Positions 42,793 to 51,721 of a DNA stretch of 64,000 nt are shown here, piece after piece (position 1 is the first letter of the stretch; each line of letters begins with the position of its first letter). Under the pieces are notes generated by a model, which saw only the letters and a program-made list of their open reading frames with translations, was not told the DNA's origin and ran no database searches. The translations under genes were made by a program, and so were the position numbers. Origin of the DNA: Capnocytophaga granulosa ATCC 51502 (GTDB taxonomy: Bacteria; Bacteroidota; Bacteroidia; Flavobacteriales; Flavobacteriaceae); assembly GCF_000411115.1 (NCBI RefSeq), contig NZ_KE150256.1, forward strand, positions 1 to 64,000, given 5' to 3'.

Positions 42793-43722
42793 TTAGAAGA
42801 AACGAGGAGAGATAATCTTTTGAATATCTCGAACGAACTCGTAACGCAAGAAGATTTCGTGAGAACCATTGTTATACTTGCTTAGTTTGGTAGTTTCCCA
42901 GTCAAAAGCATAGCCAATGAACCAGTTTCTATCTATCTGGAAACCAGCCATAGCACTCACAGCAGCACTCCAGCGATAAGCAGCTCCTAGGACAAAGCGA
43001 TCGTCATACATAAAGTTAGCCGAAAGGTCTACCTGCAAGGGGCTACCAGATACCATTTTCATCAAAGCCGCAGGCTTGAACTTGAAGTCAGGTGAAAGGT
43101 CAAACACATACCCCCCCATAAGGTTGTAGTGTTGCTTTTCGTTGACATCAGTAATCTTTCGCTCATCTGTCTTGGAGAATGTTTTGGTATCCAAGAGGTA
43201 AGGAATAGAAAAACCTACATAGTATTTTTCTCCATAGTAGTATACCCCGGCTCCTATATTAGGTAAGAAGGTATTTGCCTTTCCTTCAAAAGCGGCATCA
43301 TTAGGATAAAGCAAGTTAAGTTTGTTCCTATCAAAGTTATAGAAACCTGCTGCAGCCTTGAGACCGAAAGCCAGCTTAGATTCGTCAAATTCCAAAGTAT
43401 AAGAGAAATCCACATCCACTACATTGGTAGATTGTGGCCCTATACTTTCGTGATAAATGCCTGCACCTATGCCTATATGTTTCTCCTCAAAAGGAGTGTG
43501 GAAGCTCAAAGAAGCCGTTTTAGGTGCTCCGTCCAAGCCTACCCACTGATTACGATAAAGAGCAAAGATGCTTGTACAATCACGAGAACCTGCATACGCA
43601 GGATTAATCATCATTGTGTTATACATGTACTGTGTATACTGGGAGTCCTGTTGTGCTGTTACCCGATCCCCAAGCAATACCAATCCTAATAACACAATTA
43701 GTCGCATTTCTTTTTTTAACAT
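42793..43722 (-). CDS. PorP/SprF family type IX secretion membrane protein
   Basis: From the ATG at 43722 the protein has 309 residues with a signal ending in VTAQQ. The PorP/SprF signature follows: QDSQYTQYMYNTMMINPAYA, then RNQWVGLDGAPKTASLSFHT, HIGIGAGIYHESIGPQ, and a C-terminal beta-barrel ending FLRYEFVRDIQKIISPRFF. Such proteins attach secreted T9SS substrates (such as SprB-type adhesins) at the cell surface. An earlier in-frame ATG at 43776 is upstream of the promoter box and is excluded; an ATG at 43707 is also possible. The adhesin gene that usually precedes it is missing; a POT transporter is there instead. Confidence 0.9.
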   Translation of the reverse strand: MLKKEMRLIVLLGLVLLGDRVTAQQDSQYTQYMYNTMMINPAYAGSRDCTSIFALYRNQWVGLDGAPKTASLSFHTPFEEKHIGIGAGIYHESIGPQSTNVVDVDFSYTLEFDESKLAFGLKAAAGFYNFDRNKLNLLYPNDAAFEGKANTFLPNIGAGVYYYGEKYYVGFSIPYLLDTKTFSKTDERKITDVNEKQHYNLMGGYVFDLSPDFKFKPAALMKMVSGSPLQVDLSANFMYDDRFVLGAAYRWSAAVSAMAGFQIDRNWFIGYAFDWETTKLSKYNNGSHEIFLRYEFVRDIQKIISPRFF

Positions 43723-43744
43723 ATTCTTTTCATTTAAGAGTGTG

Positions 43745-43752
43745 CAAAGATA
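43745..43752 (-). promoter_or_regulatory. porP operon promoter -7 box
   Basis: On the minus strand TATCTTTG, followed by CACACTC, fits the consensus and lies 22 bases before the chosen start codon. Confidence 0.65.
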
Positions 43753-43869
43753 CAATAAAAACCAATGATTATACAAATATTTTCTTTTTATATTTCTTAT
43801 ATTCTTATTGATTTTTTTAATACGTATTGTAAATCAACCACTTAACCCTCAAAAAGTTATTAACAATGA

Positions 43870-43999
43870 TAGTAATAATTATTAATTGTTAATTGTCATT
43901 TGTTAATTAGAAACTAACAACAAGTGACAAGTGACTAATCCTAATTGTGGATACTAATCACTTGTCACTCGTCGTTAGTCATTTGTCACTTGTCACTAT
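43870..43999. repeat. Heptamer array between the porP operon and the POT gene
   Basis: ATTGTTA/ATTGTCA units are followed by GTGACAA and GTGACTA units and then, from about 43950, TCACTTG, TCACTCG and TTAGTCA units in the opposite sense. The halves are reverse complements for about 40 bp (ACAAGTGACAAGTGACTAAT against ATCACTTGTCACT). The array touches the stop of the POT gene and may terminate it. Confidence 0.8.
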
Positions 44000-45456
44000 C
44001 TAACGCCATGCATCATGCGTTCTATCACTTTGTTAAGGGATACCATAAGGATACCCAAGACCATTACAAAGGCAGAGATAGAGGCAAATACCGTACTTGC
44101 ACCCAACTCTACTACATAAGAGGAGATAAGTCCTGCAAGCATATTGGCAAAGGCAGCAGCCATAATCCATACGCCCATGAATAGAGAAGCAAAACGTGCT
44201 GGAGAAAGTTTGGTTACAATAGAGAGTCCCACTGGTGAGAGGGAAAGCTCCCCTATGGTGTGTAATAAGTAAGTGAGAATCATCCAAATCATACTGGCTT
44301 TAACCATGCCATCAGGGTTATCTATGATGTTAAGGCCTCCTTGCCAAGTAGCACCTCTTTGGAAACCAGCAATGAGCATAAACCAGAAGCCTATACCAAG
44401 TACTATAAGTCCGAGACCCATTTTCAAAGGCGTGTTAAGCGCTTGTCCTAAACGAGTATTCCAGAAATAAGCAAATACAGGTGCTAAGACAATTACAAAG
44501 AATGGGTTAATCATCTGAAGCCAAGCGGTAGGTATCTCATGACCGAATATGGTTCTATCTATATATTTGTTAGCATATAGGTTAAAGGAAGCACCTGCCT
44601 GTTCCATACCAGCAAAGAAAAAGACAGCAAAGAAGAAGAAGATAAAGATCACCGCAATACGTTCTTTTTCTTGACGAGTAAGTGGTACTTTTACTTCCTC
44701 GGTAGAAGATTCTGCTAACTTGGCAGCACCCTTAGGCTCCATACCTATATTTCCTAAATACTTATTACTTAAAAATACGAACAAGAGTTGTCCCAAAAGC
44801 ACCCCTACAGCAGCTGCTAAGAAGCCATAACGATAGCCATGTGTAATCTGAGTAACTCCATTGGCATCTACGAAAGTAGTAGCGAATACATTATCGGCCA
44901 AAAGTCCTACGATCAGTGGAGCGATTACCGCACCCAAGTTGATCCCCATATAGAAGATAGAGAAAGCTGAATCCAAGCGTCTGTCTCCTGGCTCATACAA
45001 ATCCCCTACTATGGAAGAGATATTAGGCTTGAAGAAACCGTTCCCGATAATCAGTAAGAAAAGACCAGCAAAAAGGCCTACCCTACCAATAAACTCATTA
45101 TGAGCCAACTGCTCAGGGGTCATATTGGGGGAAACAGTAGTGAAAAGCTCAGGTGCAAAGAGCAGGAACTGCGCCAATACCATAATAAAGCCCCCTATAA
45201 GAATGGACTTGCGTTGGCCTAAGTACCTGTCGGAAAGCCAACCTCCGAAGAGTGGTGTGAAATAACAAAGCCCTGTGGCCAAACCATAGACGGTTGTACT
45301 GAACTTTTCATCATAACCAAGCCCACCATTAAGCCAAGTAGCTGTTAGGTAAAGCACCAAGATACCGCGCATCGCATAGTAGCTGAAACGCTCCCACATT
45401 CCTGTAAAAAACACGAGGTAAAGCCCCGCAGGATGTCCTTTTTTTTCTGTATTCAT
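43996..45456 (-). CDS. Proton-dependent oligopeptide transporter (POT/PTR family)
   Basis: This 486-residue inner-membrane symporter has the POT helix-1 signature FFTGMWERFSYYAMRGILVLYL with ExxERFSYY, a GGWLSDRYLGQRKSI loop, and SIFYMGINLGAVIAPLIVG (PTR2 signature) near residue 165. About 14 hydrophobic segments include the two extra bacterial helices. It imports di- and tripeptides using the proton gradient. It lies 28 bp behind the dipeptidyl peptidase IV gene, so the two form a logical unit: secreted peptidase releases dipeptides, and this carrier takes them up. Confidence 0.93.
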   Translation of the reverse strand: MNTEKKGHPAGLYLVFFTGMWERFSYYAMRGILVLYLTATWLNGGLGYDEKFSTTVYGLATGLCYFTPLFGGWLSDRYLGQRKSILIGGFIMVLAQFLLFAPELFTTVSPNMTPEQLAHNEFIGRVGLFAGLFLLIIGNGFFKPNISSIVGDLYEPGDRRLDSAFSIFYMGINLGAVIAPLIVGLLADNVFATTFVDANGVTQITHGYRYGFLAAAVGVLLGQLLFVFLSNKYLGNIGMEPKGAAKLAESSTEEVKVPLTRQEKERIAVIFIFFFFAVFFFAGMEQAGASFNLYANKYIDRTIFGHEIPTAWLQMINPFFVIVLAPVFAYFWNTRLGQALNTPLKMGLGLIVLGIGFWFMLIAGFQRGATWQGGLNIIDNPDGMVKASMIWMILTYLLHTIGELSLSPVGLSIVTKLSPARFASLFMGVWIMAAAFANMLAGLISSYVVELGASTVFASISAFVMVLGILMVSLNKVIERMMHGVR

Positions 45457-45484
45457 TATCTGTCTAATTAAATTATGTTATGTA

Positions 45485-47653
45485 TTATAAATTATTCAAT
45501 ATGAATTGGGTCATCTTCTCATATAGGTGATGACGTGTATTTCCTCCGTAGATACCATGATCCTTATCTGGATAGATTGCCCAGTCGAACTGCTTGTCAT
45601 ATTGTACTAAGGATTCTATCAGGCGCATGGAGTTCTGTACGTGTACATTGTCATCGGCTGTCCCATGTACCAAGAGGAATTTCTTATTGAGGTTCTTGGC
45701 ATAGGTAAGAGGGGAATTGTTATCATATCCCTCAGGGTTTTCCTGTGGCGTCTGCATATAACGTTCGGTATAAACGGTGTCATAAAAACGCCAGTTAGTT
45801 ACAGGTGCCACCGCTATGGACATCTTGAACACCTCGCCTCTTAAGATACAGTTGGAGGCCATAAATCCACCAAAACTCCAGCCCCAAATACCTATACGGT
45901 TCTTATCTATATACTTGTAATTGCCGACAATCTTAGCAGCTTCCACTTGGTCTTCCAATTCATATTTACCCAATTGTTTGTAAGTACATTTCTTAAAGGC
46001 GGCACCCTTATAGCCTGTACCACGTCCGTCTACACAGAGAACGATATAACCCTTTTGAGCCAACATATAATACCAAAAATCATCGAAGCCTGAGAAGGAG
46101 TTGCTCACTTGTTGAGAACCAGGACCTGAATATTGGCACATGAAGAGTGGATATTGCTTGTTTTCATCAAAATCGGCAGGCTTGATCATCCAAGCATTGA
46201 GTTTGTCTCCATTTTTGGTAGTAATCTCAAGAAATTCCTTAGTTGATTTCTTATAAGTAGCGATTTTCTGTTCTAACTCATTATTGTTGAGTATTTCCTT
46301 GACTACCTTTCCTGTTTTACTATCATTAAGGGTATAGAGGTTGGGCTTCTTCACGCTTGAAAACTCATTGATAAACAAGGAGAAATCGGGGCTAAAGGTA
46401 GCCTCATTAGTACCAGCCTCTACGGCCAAGGCTTGCTTATCCTTGCCTGAAAGCGCGATGCTATAGATACCACGATTAATAGAGCCAGGTTCAGTGGATT
46501 GGTAATAGATACGCTTAGCCTTAGGATTATAGCCATAGTACTCGGTTACCTCCCACTTTCCTTGGGTAATTTGTCTTAAAAGCTTACCTGTTTTGTCATA
46601 GTGGTAGAGGTGATTATAGCCATCTTTCTCAGAGGTAATGATAAAGCTATTGTCGTCCAAGAAAGTAAGGTCATCTGTAATACTTACATAGGCCTTATCC
46701 ACTTCGTGGTATACGGACTTAAATTGCTTAGTGGCAGCATCTACAAAGAGGATATTGAAATCGTTCTGATGCCTATTGAGTGTTTGGATACTTAGCACAT
46801 TAGCCTCATTTGTCCATTGGATACGAGGGATATAGTAAGCATCCACAGGGATTTGGGTGTCCTTCTGCCCATTTACATCATAAAGATAAAGGCTTACCAC
46901 TGAATTCTTTTCCCCTGCTTTAGGATACTTGAAAGTATTTTGGGTAGGATAGAGTTTAGTGCCAAAGACATCCATAGAAAATTCAGGTACTTCGCGCTCA
47001 TCAAAACGGATATAAGCTAAAAAAGTACCGTCAGCATTCCAATCAAAAGTTCTTACAATGCTGAACTCTTCTTCGTATACCCAGTCGCTAGTACCATTGA
47101 TAATCTTGTTTTTCTCCCCATCAAAAGTTACTTGTTTTTCTTTTTTGGATTGGGTATCATATATATAGATATTGTTCTGATACACATAAGCCACCTTATC
47201 CCCCTTAGGAGAGAAGAGTGGTTCTTGGATCTTCTTATCAGTTAACTTAGAGAGTTCTTGTTTTTTAAGGTCAAAGACATAGAAATCTGCTGAAAAGGAA
47301 CGCCTAAAGATAGATTCCTTATTGGTTGCAATTAGGATTTTATCCTCCTGTTGGTTAAAAGTATAGCTATTGATACGCTGGATTTGGGGATAGTTTTTGG
47401 TATCAAAAAGCGTTTTTTCCTTTTGCAAGGTCGCAAAATTATACAAATCAATAGTATAATTGAGGTTTGTATAATCATAATTGAGCACTGTATACTGGTT
47501 GGTATGCTTCAGTGCGGAGAGATTAGTCATTCCACTGGGATAGAAAGCATAATCTGTCCAAATGTCTTTTAAAGTAATCAGCTTGTTTTGTGCACTCATA
47601 TTCAATGAGATAGCCAGCAAAAACAGCCAAAAATAATTCATTTTAGTTCTCAT
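45485..47653 (-). CDS. Dipeptidyl peptidase IV (S9 family)
   Basis: From the ATG at 47653 the protein has 722 residues: a signal peptide (MRTKMNYFWLFLLAISLNMS), an N-terminal eight-bladed DPP IV propeller with DWVYEEEF (the substrate-amine-binding Glu pair, near 205), and a C-terminal alpha/beta hydrolase with Ser593 in GWSFGGF, Asp in HGTADDNVH and His in DKDHGIYGG. It cleaves X-Pro or X-Ala dipeptides from protein N-termini at the cell surface or in the periplasm. DPP IV activity is a known trait of Capnocytophaga, one reason for the genus guess. An upstream 34-codon extension is basic and lacks a start context. Confidence 0.93.
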   Translation of the reverse strand: MRTKMNYFWLFLLAISLNMSAQNKLITLKDIWTDYAFYPSGMTNLSALKHTNQYTVLNYDYTNLNYTIDLYNFATLQKEKTLFDTKNYPQIQRINSYTFNQQEDKILIATNKESIFRRSFSADFYVFDLKKQELSKLTDKKIQEPLFSPKGDKVAYVYQNNIYIYDTQSKKEKQVTFDGEKNKIINGTSDWVYEEEFSIVRTFDWNADGTFLAYIRFDEREVPEFSMDVFGTKLYPTQNTFKYPKAGEKNSVVSLYLYDVNGQKDTQIPVDAYYIPRIQWTNEANVLSIQTLNRHQNDFNILFVDAATKQFKSVYHEVDKAYVSITDDLTFLDDNSFIITSEKDGYNHLYHYDKTGKLLRQITQGKWEVTEYYGYNPKAKRIYYQSTEPGSINRGIYSIALSGKDKQALAVEAGTNEATFSPDFSLFINEFSSVKKPNLYTLNDSKTGKVVKEILNNNELEQKIATYKKSTKEFLEITTKNGDKLNAWMIKPADFDENKQYPLFMCQYSGPGSQQVSNSFSGFDDFWYYMLAQKGYIVLCVDGRGTGYKGAAFKKCTYKQLGKYELEDQVEAAKIVGNYKYIDKNRIGIWGWSFGGFMASNCILRGEVFKMSIAVAPVTNWRFYDTVYTERYMQTPQENPEGYDNNSPLTYAKNLNKKFLLVHGTADDNVHVQNSMRLIESLVQYDKQFDWAIYPDKDHGIYGGNTRHHLYEKMTQFILNNL

Positions 47654-47738
47654 CTTTAATATATTTTTTGTAGCTACAATTTTACGTTTTTTTTCTGATA
47701 TAACCACAACTTTTTTGTTTTTTTTAATTCTAACAAAA

Positions 47739-47762
47739 AAGCGACCTGTTTTCAAGTCGCTT
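47739..47762 (-). terminator. Terminator of the DUF6341-like gene
   Basis: AAGCGAC / GTCGCTT form a 7-bp stem with a 10-base loop, and on the minus strand it is followed by TTTTTTGTTAG. It separates the small membrane protein gene from the DPP IV gene. Confidence 0.85.
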
Positions 47763-47799
47763 GATAGAATAATTCAGTCCCTTATACTTATATACTTAG

Positions 47800-48030
47800 T
47801 TATTTAAAGAAAGAATGAGCGGTAACATCTACACGTTCGGTTCCTTCTTTTGAGAATTTAATCAATTGTTTTACCCAATAGAAGAAAAAGCCAAATAGCA
47901 CTACGAGCATAATCCATGTAGCAATATTGGCTCCCCACCAAGAAGAAAGCTCTAAATGTCTTAGATAGTCATAAGGCGCAAAAGCAATTTCTTCAAAAAA
48001 ATACTTGATTCCTTTAAAAAATGCTGTCAT
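47800..48030 (-). CDS. Small membrane protein, DUF6341-like
   Basis: From the ATG at 48030 the protein has 76 residues, MTAFFKGIKYFFEEIAFAPYDYL onward, with one hydrophobic segment near residues 36-55 (ATWIMLVVLFGFFFYW) and ending TAHSFFK. This matches my memory of a flavobacterial family (DUF6341) that ends in TAHSFLK. Its role is unknown. It has its own promoter box and terminator. The 11 codons before this ATG lie upstream of or over the promoter and are excluded. Confidence 0.75.
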   Translation of the reverse strand: MTAFFKGIKYFFEEIAFAPYDYLRHLELSSWWGANIATWIMLVVLFGFFFYWVKQLIKFSKEGTERVDVTAHSFFK

Positions 48031-48052
48031 AATCTTTTCTTTTTTAATGGTG

Positions 48053-48060
48053 CAAATATA
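48053..48060 (-). promoter_or_regulatory. Promoter -7 box of the DUF6341-like gene
   Basis: On the minus strand TATATTTG, followed by CACC, 22 bases before the ATG at 48030. It overlaps the end of the ABC ATPase spacer. Confidence 0.65.
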
Positions 48061-48072
48061 CAACTTTTTTTA

Positions 48073-48993
48073 TTAACTTTCTATCTTTAAGCAAACTTTT
48101 TTTTCTTTCTCTATTTTTTCAGTATGTTTTACATATACACGTCCCTCTACTGTCCTACACACTAGCAGGTAATACGCCCCCTGAAAGTAGCAACCCTCCA
48201 CGGTTGCTTGCCATGGAGATTGAGCTACCACTCTTAGTTGGTGAGGGTAATACAATCGCCACTGTCCTGCTACTTGTACCTTATTGACCAAATCAAAAAG
48301 CGAAGCTACATATTCGTTTTGAGAATAATAAACCCTTTCAGGGGTATCTATCAGCAGCTGCTTGCCCTCTCTGAGGATCATAATCCTATCGGAAAAGCCT
48401 AAGGATTCTTGGCTCTCATGGGTAGCGACAAGAGTGGTAATCTGGTGTGCTTTGACGAAGGCAAATAGATTCTGGCGTATATTATTCTTAAGGAAACTAT
48501 CGGTTTGGCTAAAAGGTTCGTCCAAGAGCAGCACCTCAGGCGCCTGTGCCAAGGCCTGCGCCAAGCCTACCCGCTGTTGTTGGCCTCCGCTGAGCAAAAC
48601 AGGCTTTACCTTGGCATAGTCCTGCATCAGGGTCATCTCCAGCAGCTCTTGTACACGAGCGCGCTTTTTACGCAAGTCAAGGTTAGAGAGGTACTTCCCC
48701 ACATTTTCCTCCACTGTCATATAAGGCATCAGACCGAAATCCTGCGCTAAGTACTTCATCTTGGCAAAACCAGGCACCAGATTGTGCGAAAGCCCTAAGA
48801 CTGGTGTCCCTCTCCAAGAAATCTTACCTTGCTCAAGGTCAAATAAGCCATAGATAGCCTTGAGCAAGGTCGACTTGCCCGAACCACTTGCGCCCACTAT
48901 GGAGAGTACCTCCCCTGGGGCAAGGGAGAAGTGAATACTGTCAAGTACCTTAGTATCGGTATAAGTATAAGATAGATTTTCAACAATAAGCAT
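48073..48993 (-). CDS. ABC transporter ATP-binding protein, PotA/FbpC-like, orphan
   Basis: From the ATG at 48993 the protein has 306 residues. Walker A is GASGSGKST (near 34-42), the Q-loop YLAQDFGLMPYMTVEENV, the signature LLSGGQQQRVGLAQALAQAP, Walker B VLLLDEPFSQTD, and the H-loop TTLVATHESQE. After residue 230 comes a roughly 75-residue beta-rich tail (RLYYPHQLRVVAQS and onward) resembling a TOBE-type regulatory domain of polyamine/iron import ATPases. No permease or binding-protein gene is adjacent, so partner and substrate are unknown. It diverges from the sulfatase gene. Confidence 0.75.
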   Translation of the reverse strand: MLIVENLSYTYTDTKVLDSIHFSLAPGEVLSIVGASGSGKSTLLKAIYGLFDLEQGKISWRGTPVLGLSHNLVPGFAKMKYLAQDFGLMPYMTVEENVGKYLSNLDLRKKRARVQELLEMTLMQDYAKVKPVLLSGGQQQRVGLAQALAQAPEVLLLDEPFSQTDSFLKNNIRQNLFAFVKAHQITTLVATHESQESLGFSDRIMILREGKQLLIDTPERVYYSQNEYVASLFDLVNKVQVAGQWRLYYPHQLRVVAQSPWQATVEGCYFQGAYYLLVCRTVEGRVYVKHTEKIEKEKKVCLKIES

Positions 48994-49062
48994 CGGCAGA
49001 CTATTTGGTGGGGCAAAAATAAGAATTATTTTCAAGATAGCCACTTATTCATTTGTTTGTTG

Positions 49063-49070
49063 TATCTTTG
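49063..49070 (+). promoter_or_regulatory. Promoter -7 box of the sulfatase gene
   Basis: TATCTTTG matches the consensus and is followed by the ATG at 49087, 16 bases later. It overlaps an upstream in-frame ATG at 49057, which is therefore excluded as the start. Confidence 0.6.
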
Positions 49071-49086
49071 CCAAAAATTTTTCTTT

Positions 49087-51222
49087 ATGAAAGCATGGCT
49101 CAGTAGGCTCAAACCATTCTTGTATGTAGGTGGTTTGTATATAGTTATCTCTTTTATCCTTAGAATCATCTTTATGGGGCACCCCATTACCAGCACCTCC
49201 TTTTCGTGGGGTCAGGTCTTGGGTATGCTTCTGGTGGGCACCCTGAACGATGTGTTTATCATCATCTTGGCCAGTAGTATCTTAGTGCTTTACTTCCTTT
49301 TTATTGCCAATGTAAAGTACCAAAAGCCCTATGGCTATATTATCCTTGGGGCAATGCTCTTGCTCTTGGGCTATATAGAGTTTGTCCCCAACAATATTTT
49401 CTACCAATATGGAGGCTCGGTTGAGGAAATCGCCTTGTACTTCTTTGGGACAAAGACTCTTTGCTTTGCAGCGATGCTCTTTGCGGGCAAGTGGCGCAAG
49501 CAAGTGCGTAATGTACTCTATTTCATTACGTTATTTATCTATACCTTTGCCATAGTGATGAATGCTGTTAGCGAATATTTCTTTTGGAATGAGTTCGGCA
49601 TACGGTACAACTTTATCGCGGTGGATTACCTCATCTACACCACGGAGGTCATCGGCAATATTATGGAGAGCTACCCTGTGGTACCGCTCTTTTCGGGTGT
49701 CTTTGTTGTGGTGCTTGCGCTAACTATTTTCTTTTATAAAAAGACAAAATCTACCCTTGAGACTATCCCTAACCTTAAAGAAAAAGGCTTGTTCTTGGGG
49801 GGCTACGTGGCATTGTTCCTCTTGAGCTTGTGGGCTACCCCCAAGTTTGACGAGATTAAGTCCAACAACGTATTCGTTCAGGAGATACGCGCCAACGGGG
49901 TGTATAAGTTCTATTACGCTTTTACCCATAGCGAGTTAGACTTCTTCCAGTTCTACCCTACCCTACCCGAAGAGGAGGCAAGGACAACCTTTTTGAAACA
50001 TTTTAAGACATTGATGGGAGAGCCCCCTGTTCCAAGCTGTGGGGTACGAGACTATATTTCTGTTAAGCAGCTACCTTATTCCGTAGAAGGAAATGATATT
50101 GAAGAACATAAGAATGTGGTGCTTATCTCGGTAGAGAGCCTTTCGGCCGAATATATGGCGGCTTATGGCAATACTGAGGGCATTACTCCGTTCCTCGATA
50201 GCTTAGCACAAAAGAGTATTTTCCTGACCAACTTATACGCTACGGGCAACCGTACTGTACGCGGTTTGGAGGCTCTGACCCTTTGTGTACCTCCTACCCC
50301 TGGTGAGAGTATCGTTAAGCGCAAGGATAACAAGGACAAATTCACCACGGGGAGTGTCTTCAAGTCCAAAGGGTATAGTGTCAAATACCTCTATGGGGGG
50401 TATAGCTATTTTGACAATATGAAAGACTTCTTCGCTGGTAACGGCTACGATATTATAGATAGAGACAACTTTACTCCTGAGGAGATTACCTTTGCCAACA
50501 TTTGGGGAGTAAGTGATGAGGATATGGCGCGCAAAGCCATTAAGGAGATGAATGCCCAAGCGAAAACAGGCAAACCGTTCTTTAACCACTGGATGACTGT
50601 GAGCAATCACCGTCCTTTTACCTATCCAGAAGGTCGCATTGATATCCCAGGTACGGCTAAGTCGCGTAGTGGTGGGGTCAAGTATACCGACTATGCACTC
50701 AAACTATTCTTTGAACTCGCTAAAAAAGAAGCGTGGTTCAAGGATACCGTATTTGTGATTGTCGCTGACCACTGCGCTTCAAGTGCTGGACGTACTGAAT
50801 TGCCTTTGGATAGGTATCGTATTCCCTGCCTTATCTATGCTGATTTCTTAGAAGCCGAACAGATAGATAAACTCGCTTCTCAAATAGACGTAATGCCTAC
50901 CGTAATGGGACTCTTAAACTTTTCTTATGAGAGCAAGTTCTTAGGTCAGAATATTCGCACATGGTATTACCAACCGCGTGCCTATATAGCTACCTACCGA
51001 GAGTTAGGCTACCTCACCCCTGACACTCTTTCTATCATCAAGCCTTTGCGGGAACAGATACAATATAAAATTGTTCCAGAGGCGGAGCAACCTAAAGCAG
51101 AGCTCCCTATCTTTTACCAACAGCTCAAAGTAGCTCAACCTGATGAAAAACTGATGAAAGAATGTATTTCCGCTTATGAGACTACCTATTTCTTGCTAAA
51201 GAAGGGGGAACTGAATAATTAA
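49087..51222 (+). CDS. LtaS/MdoB-like membrane sulfatase (phosphoglycerol or phosphoethanolamine transferase type)
   Basis: The 711-residue protein has five membrane helices in the first 260 residues, then an extracytoplasmic alkaline-phosphatase/sulfatase domain: VVLISVESLSAEYMAAYG (metal-binding Glu, near 350), TGNRTVRGLEAL (probable Thr nucleophile), HWMTVSNHRPFTYPEG and VIVADHCASS (metal-binding Asp-His). This is the architecture of LtaS and MdoB, enzymes that move phosphoglycerol head groups from lipids to polymers. Bacteroidota lack Gram-positive lipoteichoic acid, so an outer-surface glycan or lipid A is a likelier acceptor. It is a single gene with its own promoter. Confidence 0.8.
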   Translation: MKAWLSRLKPFLYVGGLYIVISFILRIIFMGHPITSTSFSWGQVLGMLLVGTLNDVFIIILASSILVLYFLFIANVKYQKPYGYIILGAMLLLLGYIEFVPNNIFYQYGGSVEEIALYFFGTKTLCFAAMLFAGKWRKQVRNVLYFITLFIYTFAIVMNAVSEYFFWNEFGIRYNFIAVDYLIYTTEVIGNIMESYPVVPLFSGVFVVVLALTIFFYKKTKSTLETIPNLKEKGLFLGGYVALFLLSLWATPKFDEIKSNNVFVQEIRANGVYKFYYAFTHSELDFFQFYPTLPEEEARTTFLKHFKTLMGEPPVPSCGVRDYISVKQLPYSVEGNDIEEHKNVVLISVESLSAEYMAAYGNTEGITPFLDSLAQKSIFLTNLYATGNRTVRGLEALTLCVPPTPGESIVKRKDNKDKFTTGSVFKSKGYSVKYLYGGYSYFDNMKDFFAGNGYDIIDRDNFTPEEITFANIWGVSDEDMARKAIKEMNAQAKTGKPFFNHWMTVSNHRPFTYPEGRIDIPGTAKSRSGGVKYTDYALKLFFELAKKEAWFKDTVFVIVADHCASSAGRTELPLDRYRIPCLIYADFLEAEQIDKLASQIDVMPTVMGLLNFSYESKFLGQNIRTWYYQPRAYIATYRELGYLTPDTLSIIKPLREQIQYKIVPEAEQPKAELPIFYQQLKVAQPDEKLMKECISAYETTYFLLKKGELNN

Positions 51223-51254
51223 TGAGTCGATTTGCCGATTTGGCAATGAGTTGA

Positions 51255-51292
51255 TGAATTGAGACGTGATTTATTGCGTTTTAACTAACGTG
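51255..51292. repeat. Degenerate copy of the AGACGCAAT palindrome
   Basis: GAGACGTGATTTATTGCGTT resembles GAGACGCAATTTATTGCGTC in the 59.5-kb repeat block, and is followed by a similar TTAACTAACG tail. It lies directly upstream of the first small immunity-like gene. Weak match; reported as a possible mobile-repeat scar. Confidence 0.35.
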
Positions 51293-51295
51293 TTA

Positions 51296-51637
51296 ATGGA
51301 TTTAGAACTGAGTACTTTTATCCCTATCATCAAGGAGATGGTATACCATATCTCTATTGATGATTATGCTTCCATAGAGCGCAAGGGTCAAAATGGAGAT
51401 ATCCTTGTAGAGGATTTGGCGTATGTGATCCATTTGTATCCTTATAAAATAATTCCTTTGCCTGATGAAGCCTTTGACCTAGCGGAAAGTTACTTTATAG
51501 AGGAGAAAAAGAGCCTTGATGTATATATTCCCTTCTGGACAAAAGAAGAGGGAAGAAGTGACCTAATACTTGCTCTTTCCTGTTATATGAACGATGGGAT
51601 TAAGGAAGTTATTATCTATGATGTATTTGTACCTTAA
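51296..51637 (+). CDS. Small acidic protein, immunity-like
   Basis: From the ATG at 51296 the protein has 113 residues, soluble and acidic, with PLPDEAFDLAESYFI and a WTKEEGRSDLILALSCYM block near the C-terminus. The EEGRSDL pattern recurs in uncharacterised bacterial families encoded beside polymorphic-toxin immunity genes. A GTG ten codons earlier overlaps the repeat and is less likely. It is the first of three small orphan genes here. No toxin gene is adjacent. Confidence 0.5.
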   Translation: MDLELSTFIPIIKEMVYHISIDDYASIERKGQNGDILVEDLAYVIHLYPYKIIPLPDEAFDLAESYFIEEKKSLDVYIPFWTKEEGRSDLILALSCYMNDGIKEVIIYDVFVP

Positions 51638-51721
51638 GAAAGTCTTTGTATAACCATGTTACGAGTACTATGAGAAGGTAATGCCTCTTTACATGTTCCG
51701 ACAACTCTAATTATAAAATAT

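Noticed and set aside
43723..43776. Upstream ATG as the start of the porP-type gene
   Set aside because: It lies before the TATCTTTG promoter box and would put 18 odd residues before a good signal peptide.
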